Shown here piece by piece: positions 8,150 through 16,773 of a stretch of 64,000 nt of DNA (positions within the stretch are counted from its first letter, which is position 1; each line of letters starts with the position of its first letter). The stretch spans positions 62,001 through 126,000 of the forward strand of contig NZ_FORP01000005.1 of NCBI RefSeq assembly GCF_900114035.1, in the 5' to 3' direction. The notes below the pieces were generated by a model. That model did not search any database. It saw only the letters and a list, made by a program, of their open reading frames with translations, and had not been told where the DNA came from. Source of the stretch: Amycolatopsis sacchari (GTDB taxonomy: Bacteria; Actinomycetota; Actinomycetes; Mycobacteriales; Pseudonocardiaceae). The translations under genes were made by a program, and so were the position numbers.

Positions 8150-9217
8150 GTGAGCCACCTGTTCGAGCCTTACCGCGTCCGCGACCTGACCGTGCCCAAC
8201 CGCGTGTGGGTCTCGCCGATGTGCCAGTACTCGGCGACCGACGGCGTGCCCGGCGACTGGCACCTGGTGCACCTCGGCCAGTTCGCCGCCGGGGGTGCCG
8301 GGCTGGTCATGACCGAGGCGACGGCCGTCAGCGCGATCGGCCGCATCAGCCCGCAGGACACCGGCATCTACACCGGCGAGCAGGTCGCCGCGTGGCGCCG
8401 CATCACGACGTTCCTGCACGAACAGGGCGCGGTGACCGCCATGCAGCTCGCCCACGCCGGGCGCAAGGGGTCCAGCCGCAGGCCGTGGGAGGGCAGCGGG
8501 AGCGTGCCGCCCGGGGAGGGTGGCTGGACCGCCGTCGGCCCGTCCGGGGAGGCGTTCGGGAACTACGCCGCGCCGCGGCCGCTGACGACCGAGGAGGTCG
8601 CCCAGCTGCCCGCCGAGTTCGCGGCGGGCGCCCGGCGTGCGCTCGAAGCCGGGTTCGACGTGCTGGAGCTGCACTTCGCGCACGGCTACCTCGTGCACCA
8701 GTTCCTGTCACCGCTGTCCAACACGCGCACCGACCGCTACGGCGGCGACTTCGACGGCCGGGTGCGGCTCGCGCTGGAGGTCGCCGAGGCCGTGCGCGCC
8801 GAGGTCGGCGAGGCCGTGCCGCTGTTCGCCCGCCTGTCGGCGACCGACTGGGTCGACGGCGGCTGGACGGTCGAGGAGTCGGTGCTGCTGGCGAAGCTGC
8901 TGCGGGAACGCGGCGTGGACCTGCTCGACGTCTCGACCGGCGGCAACCACCCGAGCCCGGCCATCCCGGTCGGCCCCGGCTACCAGGTGCCGTTCGCCGA
9001 CCGGATCCGCGCGGAGGCGGGCATCCCCGCCGCGGCCGTCGGCATGATCACCCAGCCCGCGCAGGCGGAGCAGATCGTGGCGTCCGGCGCGGCCGACGCG
9101 GTGTTCCTCGGCCGTGCCCTGCTGCGGGACCCGCACTGGCCGCTGCGTGCGGCGCACGAGCTCGGCGCGGAGGTGCGCTGGCCCGACCAGTACGCCCGCG
9201 CGAAGTCCTGGCACTGA
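8150..9217 (+). CDS. Old-yellow-enzyme-family NADH:flavin oxidoreductase
   Basis: 355 aa TIM-barrel FMN protein of the YqjM-like (thermophilic-like) class. Landmarks are VSPMCQYSA (redox-tuning cysteine), MQLAHAGRKGS, ELHFAHGYLVHQFLSPLSN with TDRYGG, and the C-terminal phosphate-binding ADAVFLGRALLRDP. It would reduce activated C=C bonds of enones, maleimides or nitro compounds. The start is GTG at 8150, where family similarity begins, but no good ribosome-binding site precedes it. It stands alone between ilvA (divergent) and leuB (convergent). Confidence 0.9.
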   Translation: MSHLFEPYRVRDLTVPNRVWVSPMCQYSATDGVPGDWHLVHLGQFAAGGAGLVMTEATAVSAIGRISPQDTGIYTGEQVAAWRRITTFLHEQGAVTAMQLAHAGRKGSSRRPWEGSGSVPPGEGGWTAVGPSGEAFGNYAAPRPLTTEEVAQLPAEFAAGARRALEAGFDVLELHFAHGYLVHQFLSPLSNTRTDRYGGDFDGRVRLALEVAEAVRAEVGEAVPLFARLSATDWVDGGWTVEESVLLAKLLRERGVDLLDVSTGGNHPSPAIPVGPGYQVPFADRIRAEAGIPAAAVGMITQPAQAEQIVASGAADAVFLGRALLRDPHWPLRAAHELGAEVRWPDQYARAKSWH

Positions 9218-9223
9218 TCCCGC

Positions 9224-9257
9224 TCGCCGGGTGCGGCGGATCCACCGCACCCGGCGA
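9224..9257. terminator. Bidirectional terminator between the OYE gene and leuB
   Basis: A perfect 13-bp stem (TCGCCGGGTGCGG at 9224-9236 with CCGCACCCGGCGA at 9245-9257, loop of 8) lies between two convergent genes, 7 bp after one stop codon and 9 bp before the other. Confidence 0.85.
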
Positions 9258-9265
9258 CCGTGGGC

Positions 9266-10285
9266 TCAGCTGACGGCGCGCGCCAGCCGCTCACCGATCT
9301 CCCGGGTGCCACCGGGGCGTTCCGGGTCGCGGGAGGCGAGGTCCGCGCGGACGGCCGCCTCGATGCGCTGCGCCGCCTGCTGCTCGCCCAGGTGCTCCAG
9401 CATCAGTGCGACCGACAGCACCGCCGCCGTGGGGTCGGCCTTGTCCTGCCCAGCGATGTCCGGCGCCGAGCCGTGCACCGGCTCGAACATCGACGGCGTC
9501 AGCCGCTCGGGGTTGACGTTCGCGCTCGCGGCGAGGCCGATGCCGCCGCAGATGGCGCCCGCCAGGTCGGTCACGATGTCGCCGAACAGGTTGTCCGTGA
9601 CGATGACGTCGTAGCGCTCGGGGTGCGTCACCAGGTGGATCATCACCGCGTCGACGTGGTGGTAGTCCACCGTGACGTCGGGGAACTCCGCCGCCACCGC
9701 GTCGACCGTGCGCTGCCACAGCCCGCCGGCGTGCTTGAGCACGTTCGTCTTGTGCACCAGCGTCACGCGCTTGCGCTCCCGGCTCTGCGCCCGCGCGAAC
9801 GCCGCCCGCACCACGCGCTCCACCCCGAACGCGGTGTTGACGCTGACCTCCGTCGCCACCTCGTGCGGCGTGCCGCGGCGCAGCACGCCGCCGTTACCGG
9901 TGTAGGGCCCTTCGGTCCCTTCCCGGTACACCACGAAATCGATTTCCTGGTCCCCGCTCAGCGGCGTCCGCACGCCGGGGTACAGCTTGGCCGGGCGGAG
10001 GTTGACGTAGTGGTCGAGCTCGAACCGCAGGCGCAGCAACAGATCGCGCTCCAGCACGCCCGGCGGCACGGACGGGTCGCCGATCGCGCCGAGCAGGATC
10101 GCGTCGTGGCCGCGGATCTCGTGCAGCACCGAATCGGGCAGGATCTCGCCCGTCCGCCGGTACCGCGCGGCGCCCAGGTCGTATTCGACCTTCTCCACAC
10201 CGGGCAGGACGGCGTCCAGCACGCGCAGCGCCTCCGCCGTCACCTCGACACCGATACCGTCGCCGGGAATCACACCGAGTTTCAT
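9266..10285 (-). CDS. leuB: 3-isopropylmalate dehydrogenase
   Basis: 339 aa, the compact actinobacterial type. The signature of the isocitrate/isopropylmalate dehydrogenase family is complete: [12 protein letters not shown] at the N-terminus, [14 protein letters not shown] (substrate arginines), the [20 protein letters not shown] metal-binding aspartates, and [20 protein letters not shown] for NAD binding. It oxidises and decarboxylates 3-isopropylmalate to 2-oxoisocaproate for leucine synthesis, using NAD and a divalent metal. It starts with ATG at 10285. The LLM oxidoreductase lies 44 bp upstream on the same strand, and no leuA, leuC or leuD is present here. Confidence 0.93.
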   Translation of the reverse strand: MKLGVIPGDGIGVEVTAEALRVLDAVLPGVEKVEYDLGAARYRRTGEILPDSVLHEIRGHDAILLGAIGDPSVPPGVLERDLLLRLRFELDHYVNLRPAKLYPGVRTPLSGDQEIDFVVYREGTEGPYTGNGGVLRRGTPHEVATEVSVNTAFGVERVVRAAFARAQSRERKRVTLVHKTNVLKHAGGLWQRTVDAVAAEFPDVTVDYHHVDAVMIHLVTHPERYDVIVTDNLFGDIVTDLAGAICGGIGLAASANVNPERLTPSMFEPVHGSAPDIAGQDKADPTAAVLSVALMLEHLGEQQAAQRIEAAVRADLASRDPERPGGTREIGERLARAVS

Positions 10286-10329
10286 GGCGCCACCCTAGGT
10301 TCCCCTTCCCATGATGCGATACAGGGGTC

Positions 10330-11199
10330 TCAGATCCCGGACTTGATCACCTCGAGCGCGCGGTTCCGCTCCTCAGGGGACTCGGGCACCGACAGGATCA
10401 GATCAGTTGTGCCCGCGTCCCGGTACTGCCGAATTCCCCGCAGTACCACCGATTCGTCCCCTACGAGCAGCGAATCGGCGGGGCCGGACAGCCCGCCGCG
10501 GTCGAGCATCGCGCGGTAGGCGGGCAGTTCCCCCGCCATTCCGAACTTCCGCGCGACGCGCTCCCGCACGGCGTCGGGGTCCGACGTGACCGACACCATC
10601 GCCATCACGAGCACGCGCGCGCCGTCGCCGAGCCTCGGCACGAAGTGGCTTTCGACCGTTTCCGGCCGGGTCCACGCCGCGATCGTGCCGTCGGCGAGGT
10701 CTCGCGCCACTTCGAGCATCCGCGGGCCCATCGCGGCCAGCAGCACCGAAGGCGGCTTCGCCCGCACCGTGATCTGCGTGTCCACGGTGAAGAACTCGCC
10801 CGAGAACCGCACGTGCTCACCGCGCAGCAGCGGGTGCAGCACCTCCAGGTACTCGCGGGTGTGCCGGGCCGGCGCGACGTAGGGCAGGCCGAGCCAGCCC
10901 GTGGTCACCAGCTCGTGCCCCGGTCCGACGCCGAGCGTGAGCCTGCCGCCGGTGAGCTCCTGCACGGTCAGCGCCTGCGTCGCGAGCATGACCGGGTGGT
11001 GGGGGTAGGTGGGCACGACGGCGGTGCCGACCTCCGAACCGCCGGGCAACGCGGGCAGCACGGTCAGCGGGTCCCAGCCGCCCGGCTGGGGGTTCGTCCA
11101 GAGGCTGTCGGTGCCGAGTTCGAGTGCCGCCGCGGCGTCGGCGCGCAGCTGCTCGGCGGAGACGTCGCCGGACGCGATGAGGTGGGTTCCGATGCGCAT
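10330..11199 (-). CDS. LLM-class (probably F420-dependent) oxidoreductase
   Basis: 289 aa luciferase-like monooxygenase fold. Typical stretches are LTLGVGPGHELVTTGWLG, YAPARHTREYLEVL in the form YVAPARHTREYLEVLHPLL, and PPSVLLAAMGPRMLEVARDL. Members of this size in actinomycetes usually take hydride from F420H2, although FMN cannot be excluded from sequence. The substrate is unknown. It is divergent from a LysR regulator and may share a transcript with leuB, 44 bp downstream. Confidence 0.8.
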   Translation of the reverse strand: MRIGTHLIASGDVSAEQLRADAAAALELGTDSLWTNPQPGGWDPLTVLPALPGGSEVGTAVVPTYPHHPVMLATQALTVQELTGGRLTLGVGPGHELVTTGWLGLPYVAPARHTREYLEVLHPLLRGEHVRFSGEFFTVDTQITVRAKPPSVLLAAMGPRMLEVARDLADGTIAAWTRPETVESHFVPRLGDGARVLVMAMVSVTSDPDAVRERVARKFGMAGELPAYRAMLDRGGLSGPADSLLVGDESVVLRGIRQYRDAGTTDLILSVPESPEERNRALEVIKSGI

Positions 11200-11255
11200 G
11201 CCGCCAGTGCACTACCGGCCGGAGGTGCCGAGCCAGACCGGAAGTCCCCGGGCAG

Positions 11256-11274
11256 CGATCAGCTATCGTGATCG
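11256..11274. promoter_or_regulatory. Probable LysR-type operator
   Basis: CGATCA-GCTATCG-TGATCG is a perfect 6-7-6 inverted repeat between the divergent LLM oxidoreductase and lysR genes, 22 bp before the LysR ATG. It fits the AT-cored dyads bound by LysR proteins. Confidence 0.55.
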
Positions 11275-11296
11275 TCGCAGGCAGGGGAGGTCGGAG

Positions 11297-12154
11297 ATGG
11301 AACTGCGGGCCCTGCGGTACTTCGTGACGGTCGCCGAGGAGCTGCACTTCGGGCGCGCGGCGGAGCGGTTGCACATCGTCCAGCCCGCGGTCAGCCAGCA
11401 GGTCGCGCGGCTGGAGCGGGAGCTGGGGGTGCGGCTGCTGAACCGGTCGTCCCGCACGGTGCGGCTCACCGACGCCGGGGAGCGCGTGCTCGAAGCCGCG
11501 CGTGAGGCGCTGCTCGCGGTCGAACGGGTGCGTGGCGCGGCGGTGGCCTCGAAGACCCTGCGGATCGGCACCGCGCCCGGGCTCGGCGCGCGGCTCGAAC
11601 GCGGCGTCGAGGCCCTGCGGGCGTACCGGCCGGAGCTCGACGTGGTCCTGGTCGACCTGCCGGTCGCCGAGCGGGTCCAGGCGCTGCGCCGGGGGGAGCT
11701 GGACCTCGCGCTGTCCCGGGGAATGTTGTGCGGCCACGGAATCCGCGTGATCCCCGCGTGGTCTGAACCATTGCGAGTGGTGGTGTCCGCGCGGCATCCC
11801 CTGGCCGGGCGGGAAGCCGTGTCATTGGCCGACTTCGCCGGGTTCGCGCTCCGTCTTCCGCCCCGGCAGGCGGATCCCGCGTTGCACGAAGCGGTCGTCG
11901 AGGCGTTGCGCGACGGCGGTTTCTCGCCACGGGTGGGCCGTCCGGCCGGTACGGTGCAGGACATGCTGGTGGAGGTCGGCCTGGATCCCGGCAGCTGGGC
12001 GCTGCTGCCGGACGACCAGCTCGCGGGCGTTGTGTCGGACCGGATCAGGGTGCTCTCGCCCGAGCCGCCACTGGCCGTCACCGGCAGCATCCTCGCGCGT
12101 GACGACGACCTCACCGAATCGTGCGGCGAGACGGTCGCCGCCGCGTTCCGCTGA
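11297..12154 (+). CDS. LysR-family transcriptional regulator
   Basis: 285 aa. The N-terminal helix-turn-helix is textbook (ALRYFVTVAEELHFGRAAER, then LHIVQPAVSQQVARLERELG), followed by a LysR substrate-binding domain from about residue 90. The start is ATG at 11297, preceded by GGGGAGG. It is divergent from the LLM oxidoreductase, with a dyad between them, so that gene (and perhaps leuB) is the likely target. The effector is unknown. Confidence 0.88.
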   Translation: MELRALRYFVTVAEELHFGRAAERLHIVQPAVSQQVARLERELGVRLLNRSSRTVRLTDAGERVLEAAREALLAVERVRGAAVASKTLRIGTAPGLGARLERGVEALRAYRPELDVVLVDLPVAERVQALRRGELDLALSRGMLCGHGIRVIPAWSEPLRVVVSARHPLAGREAVSLADFAGFALRLPPRQADPALHEAVVEALRDGGFSPRVGRPAGTVQDMLVEVGLDPGSWALLPDDQLAGVVSDRIRVLSPEPPLAVTGSILARDDDLTESCGETVAAAFR

Positions 12155-12385
12155 CGTCCGGTGTGGACGGGAACGTGAAGGAGTTTTGTCGACATGGTGG
12201 GAAATTGCCGCCCAGGTGAGTGAAAACGGCGACGATTGTCCTTCCCGGGACGCGTGCTCCTGCGCGGCGGCAGCGGGAAAACCGCAGTTTCCCGCACCCG
12301 TTACCGCGTTGCGGTGAACGCGTTGCGCTGGCTGGAGCAATCACCCGGTCGCGGAGCGCATTCGTTGGCACTGCGCAGTTTTGGA

Positions 12386-12412
12386 GGTTTGGTCCAACAT
12401 CGAACCGGGTAT
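12386..12412 (+). promoter_or_regulatory. Sigma-B/F-type stress promoter for the DUF6131 gene
   Basis: GGTTT (12386-12390), a 16-bp spacer, then GGGTAT (12407-12412) reproduces the consensus of general-stress sigma factors (SigB of Streptomyces, SigF of mycobacteria). Transcription would begin near 12420, leaving a leader of about 78 nt with a hairpin. Confidence 0.75.
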
Positions 12413-12449
12413 CGCTGAGGGCGTCCCCATCGGAAACAGGACCGGAATC

Positions 12450-12472
12450 GGCCGGGGCGGAAAGCTCCGGCC
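12450..12472 (+). promoter_or_regulatory. Stable hairpin in the leader of the DUF6131 gene
   Basis: A 9-bp stem (GGCCGGGGC with GCTCCGGCC, one G-U pair) closed by GGAAA lies between the stress promoter and the ribosome-binding site. It may protect the transcript or modulate translation. The rest of the 343-bp gap 12155-12497 shows nothing else I can name. Confidence 0.45.
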
Positions 12473-12497
12473 GGTCCTCCTCCAGAAAGAGTGACCC

Positions 12498-12653
12498 ATG
12501 ATCGTTCTCGGTGTCATCCTGCTCATCGTCGGTCTGCTGACCGGGATCTCCATCCTCTGGACGATCGGCATCGTCCTCCTGGTCATCGGTGCGGTGCTCG
12601 CCATCCTCGGCGGCACGGGCCGCAAGGTCGGTGGCCGCGCGCACTGGTTCTGA
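12498..12653 (+). CDS. DUF6131-type membrane micro-protein
   Basis: This 51-residue protein, MIVLGVILLIVGLLTGISIL and onward, has two hydrophobic segments (about 2-18 and 22-39) separated by a short turn, with a basic end (GRKVGGRAHWF). It matches my knowledge of the DUF6131 family of small actinobacterial membrane proteins, for which no function is established. A leader hairpin and a sigma-B/F-type promoter precede it, so it is probably a stress-induced envelope protein. The ATG at 12498 follows AGAAAGAG. Confidence 0.75.
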   Translation: MIVLGVILLIVGLLTGISILWTIGIVLLVIGAVLAILGGTGRKVGGRAHWF

Positions 12654-12791
12654 GCCGCGGTGTGAAGGTGCCGGTCCCCGGGGGCAGGGGGCCGGCACCT
12701 TCGCGTGCGCGGGGGCGGCCACAGTGGACGGTCGCACAAGACTGGCCGAAAGGTGGAGGCGCGACGGCCGCGCCTTCGCCAGAATCGAGGC

Positions 12792-13976
12792 ATGAGCGCG
12801 AAGGCGTGGTGGCCGCAGTGGGCAGGCCGGCGAGGGCCGGTGCTGGCCGAGGTCGCCGCGCTCGTCGCGTTCGTCGTGGTGGACGCCGTGTTCGCCGTGC
12901 GTGCCGCGCCGGCCACGGGGCCGCTCGCCGTGCCGGCGGGCGAGTTCGTGCCGGGGCTCGGGCCGGCGGCGGGCGTGCTGGCGGTGCTGCGGAGGCGGTT
13001 CCCCGGGCGCATCGCGTCGCTGACCGCGGGCGTGCTGGGGTTGTCCGTGCTCGGCACGGCGCTGAGCGCGGCGGCGACGGCGGCGGGGCAGGGCCTGTCC
13101 CCGCAGCCGGACACGGCCGAGACGCTGGCGGTGGTCCTGCTCGTGGGGGCGTGCTGCCACCGCCTGCCGCCGCGGTGGGCGGCCGCCTTCGCCGTGGCCG
13201 GCGGCCTGGTGGTGACGCTCGCGCCGGTGTTCCGGTTCGGGCTGCGGTCGACGGCGGCGCTGCTGGCGGTGCCCGCGGCGCTGGCGTGGGGGGCGGCGCT
13301 GGCGACCGGGCTCGTGCTGCGGGACGCGGACGCGCGGCGCCGCGGGGCGATCGGCGAGGTGCGGGCGGGGGAGCGGCTGCGGCTGGCCCGCGAGCTGCAC
13401 GACCTCGTGGCGTTCCACATCACCGGCGTCGTCGTGCGGGTGCAGGCGGCCCGTCGCGTCGCGGAGCGGCAGGGGCAGGACGCGGCGGCGCTGGCGCAGG
13501 TCGAGGAGGCGGGCGTGGAGGCGCTCGCGGCGATGCGCAGGCTGGTCGGCATGCTGCGCACGGAGGAGGCTGAGCTGTTCCGCCCGCCGGAGACGGTGCT
13601 GGCGGCGATCGACCAGGCCGTGCCCGGTGACGGCACGGTGGCGCTGCGTGTCGACGAGGACGTGGGGCACGTCTCGGCCACGCCGGAGGTCGTGACCACC
13701 GCGCACCGGCTGCTCACCGAGGCCCTCACCAACGTCCGCCGCCACGCGCCGGGGGCGACCGAGGTAACGGTGACGGCCGAGGCCGAGGGGAACTGGCTGG
13801 TGCTGCGGGTGGACAACGACGGAGTCAAGGGGGCAACGAGGAGGGCCGGAGGGTACGGGTTGGTCGGAATGACCGAACGGGTTGCTGCGGTCGGCGGTAC
13901 CGTGCAGGCGGGCGTGGCGGAAGGCCATCGCTGGCAGGTCGCGGCGCGGCTCCCGGTGCGTGTCGCGGCGGGGTGA
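12792..13976 (+). CDS. Two-component sensor histidine kinase (NarL-partner, HisKA_3 type)
   Basis: 394 aa. About five hydrophobic segments fill the first ~170 residues. The HisKA_3 dimerisation box follows (RLARELHDLVAFHITGVVVR; the phosphorylated histidine is in ELHD). The HATPase domain shows the N-box LTEALTNVRRHAPGA, DNDG, and the G-box GYGLVGMTERVAAVGG. The start is ATG at 12792 after a GAGG. It lies 16 bp upstream of its response regulator and is surely cotranscribed with it. The signal is unknown, and the lack of an extracellular loop of any size suggests intramembrane sensing. Confidence 0.9.
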   Translation: MSAKAWWPQWAGRRGPVLAEVAALVAFVVVDAVFAVRAAPATGPLAVPAGEFVPGLGPAAGVLAVLRRRFPGRIASLTAGVLGLSVLGTALSAAATAAGQGLSPQPDTAETLAVVLLVGACCHRLPPRWAAAFAVAGGLVVTLAPVFRFGLRSTAALLAVPAALAWGAALATGLVLRDADARRRGAIGEVRAGERLRLARELHDLVAFHITGVVVRVQAARRVAERQGQDAAALAQVEEAGVEALAAMRRLVGMLRTEEAELFRPPETVLAAIDQAVPGDGTVALRVDEDVGHVSATPEVVTTAHRLLTEALTNVRRHAPGATEVTVTAEAEGNWLVLRVDNDGVKGATRRAGGYGLVGMTERVAAVGGTVQAGVAEGHRWQVAARLPVRVAAG

Positions 13977-13992
13977 GGTCGGAGGTGGGGGT

Positions 13993-14643
13993 TTGCCCCT
14001 GCGGGTACTGATCGCCGACGATCAGGCGATGGTCCGGACCGGTTTCCGGCTCATCGTGGAGGGCGAGCCCGACCTGCAGGTGGTCGGCGAAGCGGCCGAC
14101 GGCAGGCAGGCCGTGCAGCTGGCCCGGCGGTTGCGGCCGGACGTGGTGCTGATGGACATCGCCATGCCGGGGATCGACGGCCTCCAGGCCACGCGCCTGC
14201 TCGCCGGTCCCGAGGTGCCCGACCCGCTGCACGTCGTGATGGTGACGACGTTCGGTCTGGACGAGAACGTGCACGCGGCGCTGCGTGCCGGCGCGGTCGG
14301 GTTCCTGCTGAAGGACGCCGGCCCCGCACTTCTGATCGAGGCCATCCACGCCGCCGCCCACGGCGAGTCACTCGTCTCGCCGTCGATCACCACGCGGCTG
14401 CTGGCGCACTTCAGCGAGCCCGCGCCCCCGGAGCACCGCAAGCCGGAAACCCCGCTGACGCAACGGGAACTGGACGTCGTCAAAGCCGTCGCCCGAGGCA
14501 AGACGAACGCCGAAATCTGCGATGCACTGGTGGTCTCCCTGTCGACGGTCAAAACCCACCTCGCCGCGGCCCAGCGCAAGCTACGAGCCCGCAACCGCAC
14601 GGAAATCGCGATCTGGGCCTGGGAAACACATCTGGTGCGGTAG
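13993..14643 (+). CDS. NarL/LuxR-family response regulator
   Basis: 216 aa. The receiver domain (residues 1-120) has the acidic pocket in LRVLIADDQAMVR, the phosphoacceptor aspartate in DVVLMDIAMPGIDGL, and the lysine in FLLKDAG. The LuxR-type helix-turn-helix (residues 150-210) shows LTQRELDVVKAVARGKTNAE and LVVSLSTVKTHLAAAQRKL. The start chosen is TTG at 13993, 7 bp after GGAGG; no in-frame ATG or GTG fits. Partner of the kinase just upstream. Confidence 0.9.
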   Translation: MPLRVLIADDQAMVRTGFRLIVEGEPDLQVVGEAADGRQAVQLARRLRPDVVLMDIAMPGIDGLQATRLLAGPEVPDPLHVVMVTTFGLDENVHAALRAGAVGFLLKDAGPALLIEAIHAAAHGESLVSPSITTRLLAHFSEPAPPEHRKPETPLTQRELDVVKAVARGKTNAEICDALVVSLSTVKTHLAAAQRKLRARNRTEIAIWAWETHLVR

Positions 14644-14758
14644 GCGGATTTCCTTGTGGGGGTTGGGTTTTTGTGGGGTGTCGGGGGCCGGTGTTGATGC
14701 CGGTTCGTCGTCTCCCTGGTCGGCCGCTTCGCTGCGCCTCGCCTAGCCTCGTGAGGCT

Positions 14759-14874
14759 GCCGGGATCGGCGGAGCCCAGGGATGCCTCGCTGGCTCGGCC
14801 GGGCCTCGTGAGATTTGCCGGGATCGGCGGAGCCCAGGGGCGCCTCGCTCGCTCGGCCGGGCCTTCCGCGGATC
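14759..14874. repeat. Two copies of a 58-bp direct repeat
   Basis: The unit starting GCCGGGATCGGCGGAGCCCA and ending in CTCGGCCGGGCCT occurs at 14759 and again exactly 58 bp later, with few changes. It lies just downstream of the response regulator. Confidence 0.75.
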
Positions 14875-14960
14875 GGACAGCCCCACCTCACCGGCCAGCT
14901 TCGCCTGCACGACCGCGTGACTTCGCCGAGCTTCACGTCCCGATCCACCGCCCAGCCACA

Positions 14961-15360
14961 CCTGCTCCACCCAGCCTCCCGAGAAGCAACCTGGCCGAGC
15001 AAACCGCTGCCGCTCGACCAAGCCCGCTACCCGAGTCACCCGCCGGTCGGCCCAGCCAGGCCTGCTCCACCCAGCCTCCCGAGCGGCAATCTCGCCGTGC
15101 AAACCGCTGCCGCTCGACCAAGCCCGCTACCCGAGTCACCCGCCGATCCGCCCCGCCAGGCCTGCTCCACCCAGCCTCCCGAGCGGCAACCTCGCCGAGC
15201 AAACCGCTGCCACTCAACCAAGCCCGCTACCCGAGTCACCCGCCGGTCGGCCCAGCCAGGCCTGCTCCACCCAGCCTCCCGAGCGGCAACCTCGCCGAGC
15301 AAACCGCTGCCACTCAAGCAATCCCGCTACCCGAGCCACCCGCCGATTCACCGCTCAGCC
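14961..15360. repeat. Four tandem copies of a 100-bp repeat
   Basis: Units start at 14961, 15061, 15161 and 15261 with the phrase CCTGCTCCACCCAGCCTCCC and keep a period of exactly 100 bp. They are about 90% alike, and the last ~20 bp of a further copy precede the first. Because 100 is not a multiple of three, the units read in different frames, which argues against a coding role. The copies abut without spacers, so this is not a CRISPR array. Confidence 0.9.
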
Positions 15361-15467
15361 AGGCCGATCCCCAGCCGACCAGCCCACCCTGCCGAGCCAC
15401 CACACCTCGCTGAGCCGACAGCCCCACCCAAAACGCTCCCAGCCACCCACCCCACCCTCCAAAACCC

Positions 15468-15914
15468 CTACTTCACCCGAACCACGACCGTCCCCGCCAC
15501 GAGATCCCCCAGCCGCTGTCGTCGGGGGGTGACCAGCATCAGCACGATGCCGACCAGCCCCCACGCGAAACCGTCCACCATGAGCAGGAACTCGCGCGTC
15601 AGGTAGGCCCGCAGCCTCGGCGGCTCACCGGTCACCGTCTCGATCCGCAGCCCCAGCAGGCGCATCACCGGGGTCTGGCCGCCGTGCCGCAGCGGCCACC
15701 ACGTGTTCAGCAGCCACAGCGCCACCTCGGCCAGCGCCCAGTAGCCCGCGAACACCCCGATCAAGAAACCCTTCGTCGCGGGGCCGATCGGCGTGAACCC
15801 GAAGATCCCGAACACCGCGGGCACGAACAGGGCGAACAGCACAAGCCCACGGTCCAGGACGGCCTGCACGAACCGCAGCCCGACGACACCGACCGGAACA
15901 CGAGGAGCCGTCAC
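15468..15914 (-). CDS. RDD-family membrane protein
   Basis: 148 aa with three hydrophobic segments: VLDRGLVLFALFVPAVFGIF with the R-D pair, FLIGVFAGYWALAEVALWLL, and VDGFAWGLVGIVLMLVTPRR, the last followed by RLGDLVAGTVVV. The C-terminal RLGDLVAGT motif is typical of RDD proteins. Function is unknown in most cases; some have been linked to ion or Na+/H+ exchange. The start chosen is GTG at 15914, where family similarity begins. The frame stays open far upstream, but that stretch is tandem-repeat DNA and is not convincing as protein. Confidence 0.8.
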   Translation of the reverse strand: MTAPRVPVGVVGLRFVQAVLDRGLVLFALFVPAVFGIFGFTPIGPATKGFLIGVFAGYWALAEVALWLLNTWWPLRHGGQTPVMRLLGLRIETVTGEPPRLRAYLTREFLLMVDGFAWGLVGIVLMLVTPRRQRLGDLVAGTVVVRVK

Positions 15915-16773
15915 GACGGGACACCCGGCGGAACACGGGCAGCCGTCCCGACGGCAGCGCCGGGCGGCACACAGGGAGCCACCCTGGAGGTGGCGCGGGG
16001 CAGGACGCGGGAAGCCGTCATGATCCGGCACCGGTCGGTGCGCACGGGGCCGTTCCGATGGGACATCGGGCGGTACACGGCAAGCGGTTCCGGGGAACGC
16101 GGGGCCCGCCCCGATGGGGGCGCCGAGCAAGACGCAGGCCAATAGCCGGACAGCCGTCCCGATGGCGGCATCGGGCAACACGCGCGGCCTCTCTCGGTGG
16201 CGACAACCGCCGGAACCCGGCCACCCGCCGCAACGGCACCACCGTCGGGAACCCGGCCACCCGCCGCAACGGCACCACCGTCGGGAACCCGACCGCCCGC
16301 CGCAACGGCACCACCGCCCGGAACCCGGCAACCGGCCGCAACGGCACCACCGCCCGGAACCCGGCCGCCCGCCGCAACGGCACCACCGCCCGGAACCCGG
16401 CCACCCGCCGCAACGGCACCATCCGCCGAAACCGGACCACCCGCCGCAACGGCACCACCGCCCGGAACCCGACCACCCGCCGCAACGGCACCACCGCCCA
16501 GACCCCAACCACCGGCCCCAACGGCACCACCCGCCCCAACGGCACCACCCGCCGACACCCGGCCAACCGCCTCGATGACAACACCACGTGGAACGCAGGC
16601 AACCGTCATGATGCGGGAGATTCTGCCGATCCCACCCGCCACCCACCAAGCCGGGACCGCGAATCTCGTTCGGACGGCCGAGGCCGCGGCACCGAGTTCG
16701 TCCTCGCGGCCGACTTCTCCGTGGCGCCCCCACTCCCAGACTGGTCGCTGCCACTTCGGGAGGAAGGAAATCG
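15915..16773. other. 859-bp repeat-rich region between divergent genes
   Basis: Between the RDD gene and the secreted peptidase lies an array of 36-bp repeats (about 16207-16555). It is flanked on the RDD side by looser, degenerate units built on CCGTCCCGATGGCGGCATCG-like text (about 15925-16190). All six frames are open across the array because the unit has no stop codon. The last ~150 bp must hold the peptidase promoter; AGGAAGGAAA at 16761 is its ribosome-binding site. Confidence 0.6.
16207..16555. repeat. 36-bp tandem repeat array (about 9 copies)
   Basis: The phrase CAACGGCACCACC recurs at 16231, 16267, 16303, 16339, 16375, 16411 (slightly changed), 16447, 16483 and 16519, exactly 36 bp apart, with an extra half-unit 18 bp later at 16537. 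On the plus strand one frame would give a 12-residue repeat (PPAATAPPPGTR), but there is no start, no ribosome-binding site and no folded domain attached, so I treat it as a minisatellite. Confidence 0.85.

Larger units (their letters stand above)
14644..15467. other. 824-bp non-coding, repeat-filled gap between convergent genes
   Basis: No coding frame here is convincing: the open frames arise because the repeated units lack stop codons, and the frame changes from unit to unit. It holds two copies of a 58-bp unit (GCCGGGATCGGCGGAGCCCA beginning at 14759 and 14817) with a small AGCCTC-GT-GAGGCT hairpin, four copies of a 100-bp unit, and a C-rich tail before the RDD gene's stop. Confidence 0.7.

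Noticed and set aside
14961-15360. CRISPR array at the 100-bp repeats
   Set aside because: The units abut directly with no variable spacers, the unit is far longer than a CRISPR repeat, and no cas genes are present.
16207-16555. Pro/Ala/Thr-rich repeat protein on the plus strand
   Set aside because: The frame is open only because the unit lacks stops. There is no ribosome-binding site or adjoining domain, and it would overlap the peptidase start out of frame.
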